Shown here: one piece after another, positions 63,945-64,000 of the stretch
How the letters are laid out: the number at the start of each line of letters is the position of its first letter
How positions within the stretch are numbered: position 1 is the first letter of the stretch
Source: Caballeronia calidae
Lineage (GTDB): Bacteria > Pseudomonadota > Gammaproteobacteria > Burkholderiales > Burkholderiaceae
DNA: 64,000 bases
Reading direction: 5' to 3'
NCBI RefSeq assembly: GCF_900044055.2
Contig: NZ_FCOX02000004.1
Span: 62,001-126,000 of the forward strand
Notes under the pieces: generated by a model
What the model was told of the DNA's origin: nothing
Databases searched by the model: none
The model's input: the letters and a program-made list of their open reading frames with translations, nothing else
Made by a program: the position numbers and the translations under genes

Positions 63945-64000
63945 TACGTTTTCCTCTTTCGCGTGCTATTTGAGGAGCGTTATCGAAAGCGCATCGCGAT

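Overview
The window looks like a piece of a secondary chromosome or megaplasmid-like replicon of a beta-proteobacterium of the Burkholderiaceae (Paraburkholderia/Caballeronia/Burkholderia type). It is GC-rich with strong GC bias at third codon positions. It is packed with GntR, LacI, IclR, LysR, AsnC and MocR regulators sitting beside small catabolic operons, and it carries a complete ectoine-degradation cluster of the proteobacterial type. No rRNA, tRNA, CRISPR array, transposase or integrase gene was seen.

1-12.4 kb: a ureide/hydantoin-type catabolic region. It holds a partial homoserine-dehydrogenase-like protein with a divergent GntR regulator, and a second GntR divergent from an operon of MFS transporter, arylmalonate decarboxylase/maleate isomerase-like protein, dihydropyrimidinase and hydantoin-racemase-like protein. 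A DUF3830 protein, a third GntR, a second closely related dihydropyrimidinase and an NCS1 permease follow. The racemase-like protein lacks both usual catalytic cysteines and the decarboxylase-like protein keeps only one, so the pathway is not an obvious textbook one.

12.4-19 kb: a lipoprotein, a CatB-type chloramphenicol acetyltransferase in AT-rich surroundings, a degenerate HAD-like protein coupled to a type II NADH dehydrogenase, and a quinone-oxidoreductase/hydrolase pair divergent from a CGNR zinc-finger regulator, with nested palindromes between them.

19-31 kb: a LacI-controlled operon (ribokinase, MFS transporter, DHDPS/NAL-family aldolase, LacI) with two identical operator palindromes. 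It is followed by an IclR-controlled operon (MFS transporter, LtnD-like dehydrogenase, SCP2-type thiolase, acyl-CoA ligase, gamma-carbonic-anhydrase-like protein).

31-49.6 kb: mixed housekeeping and accessory genes. These are an orphan ParA, an ICMT-like methyltransferase, a LysR regulator, an FmdB zinc ribbon, MscS, and an Lrp regulator divergent from an AceE-type E1. Then come a phosphoribosyltransferase, enoyl-CoA hydratase, AmtB, NadE, a hybrid sensor kinase, a sorbosone-dehydrogenase-like PQQ enzyme, DUF3175, UdgX and a Rieske-FAD reductase.

49.6-63 kb: ectoine/5-hydroxyectoine uptake and catabolism. ehuBCDA (uptake) runs divergently from enuR-eutBCDE-asnC, and doeC-like and doeD genes follow after a 632-bp inverted-repeat element. 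Ectoine is imported by Ehu and hydroxyectoine is probably converted to ectoine by EutB/EutC. EutD opens the ring, EutE deacetylates, DoeD transaminates and the DoeC-like dehydrogenase yields aspartate. A repeated CTAGGACAAT-like motif upstream of enuR and eutB is a candidate EnuR operator.

63-64 kb: two small disordered proteins flank a 24-codon orphan pqqA that has its own terminator and no pqqB-E beside it.
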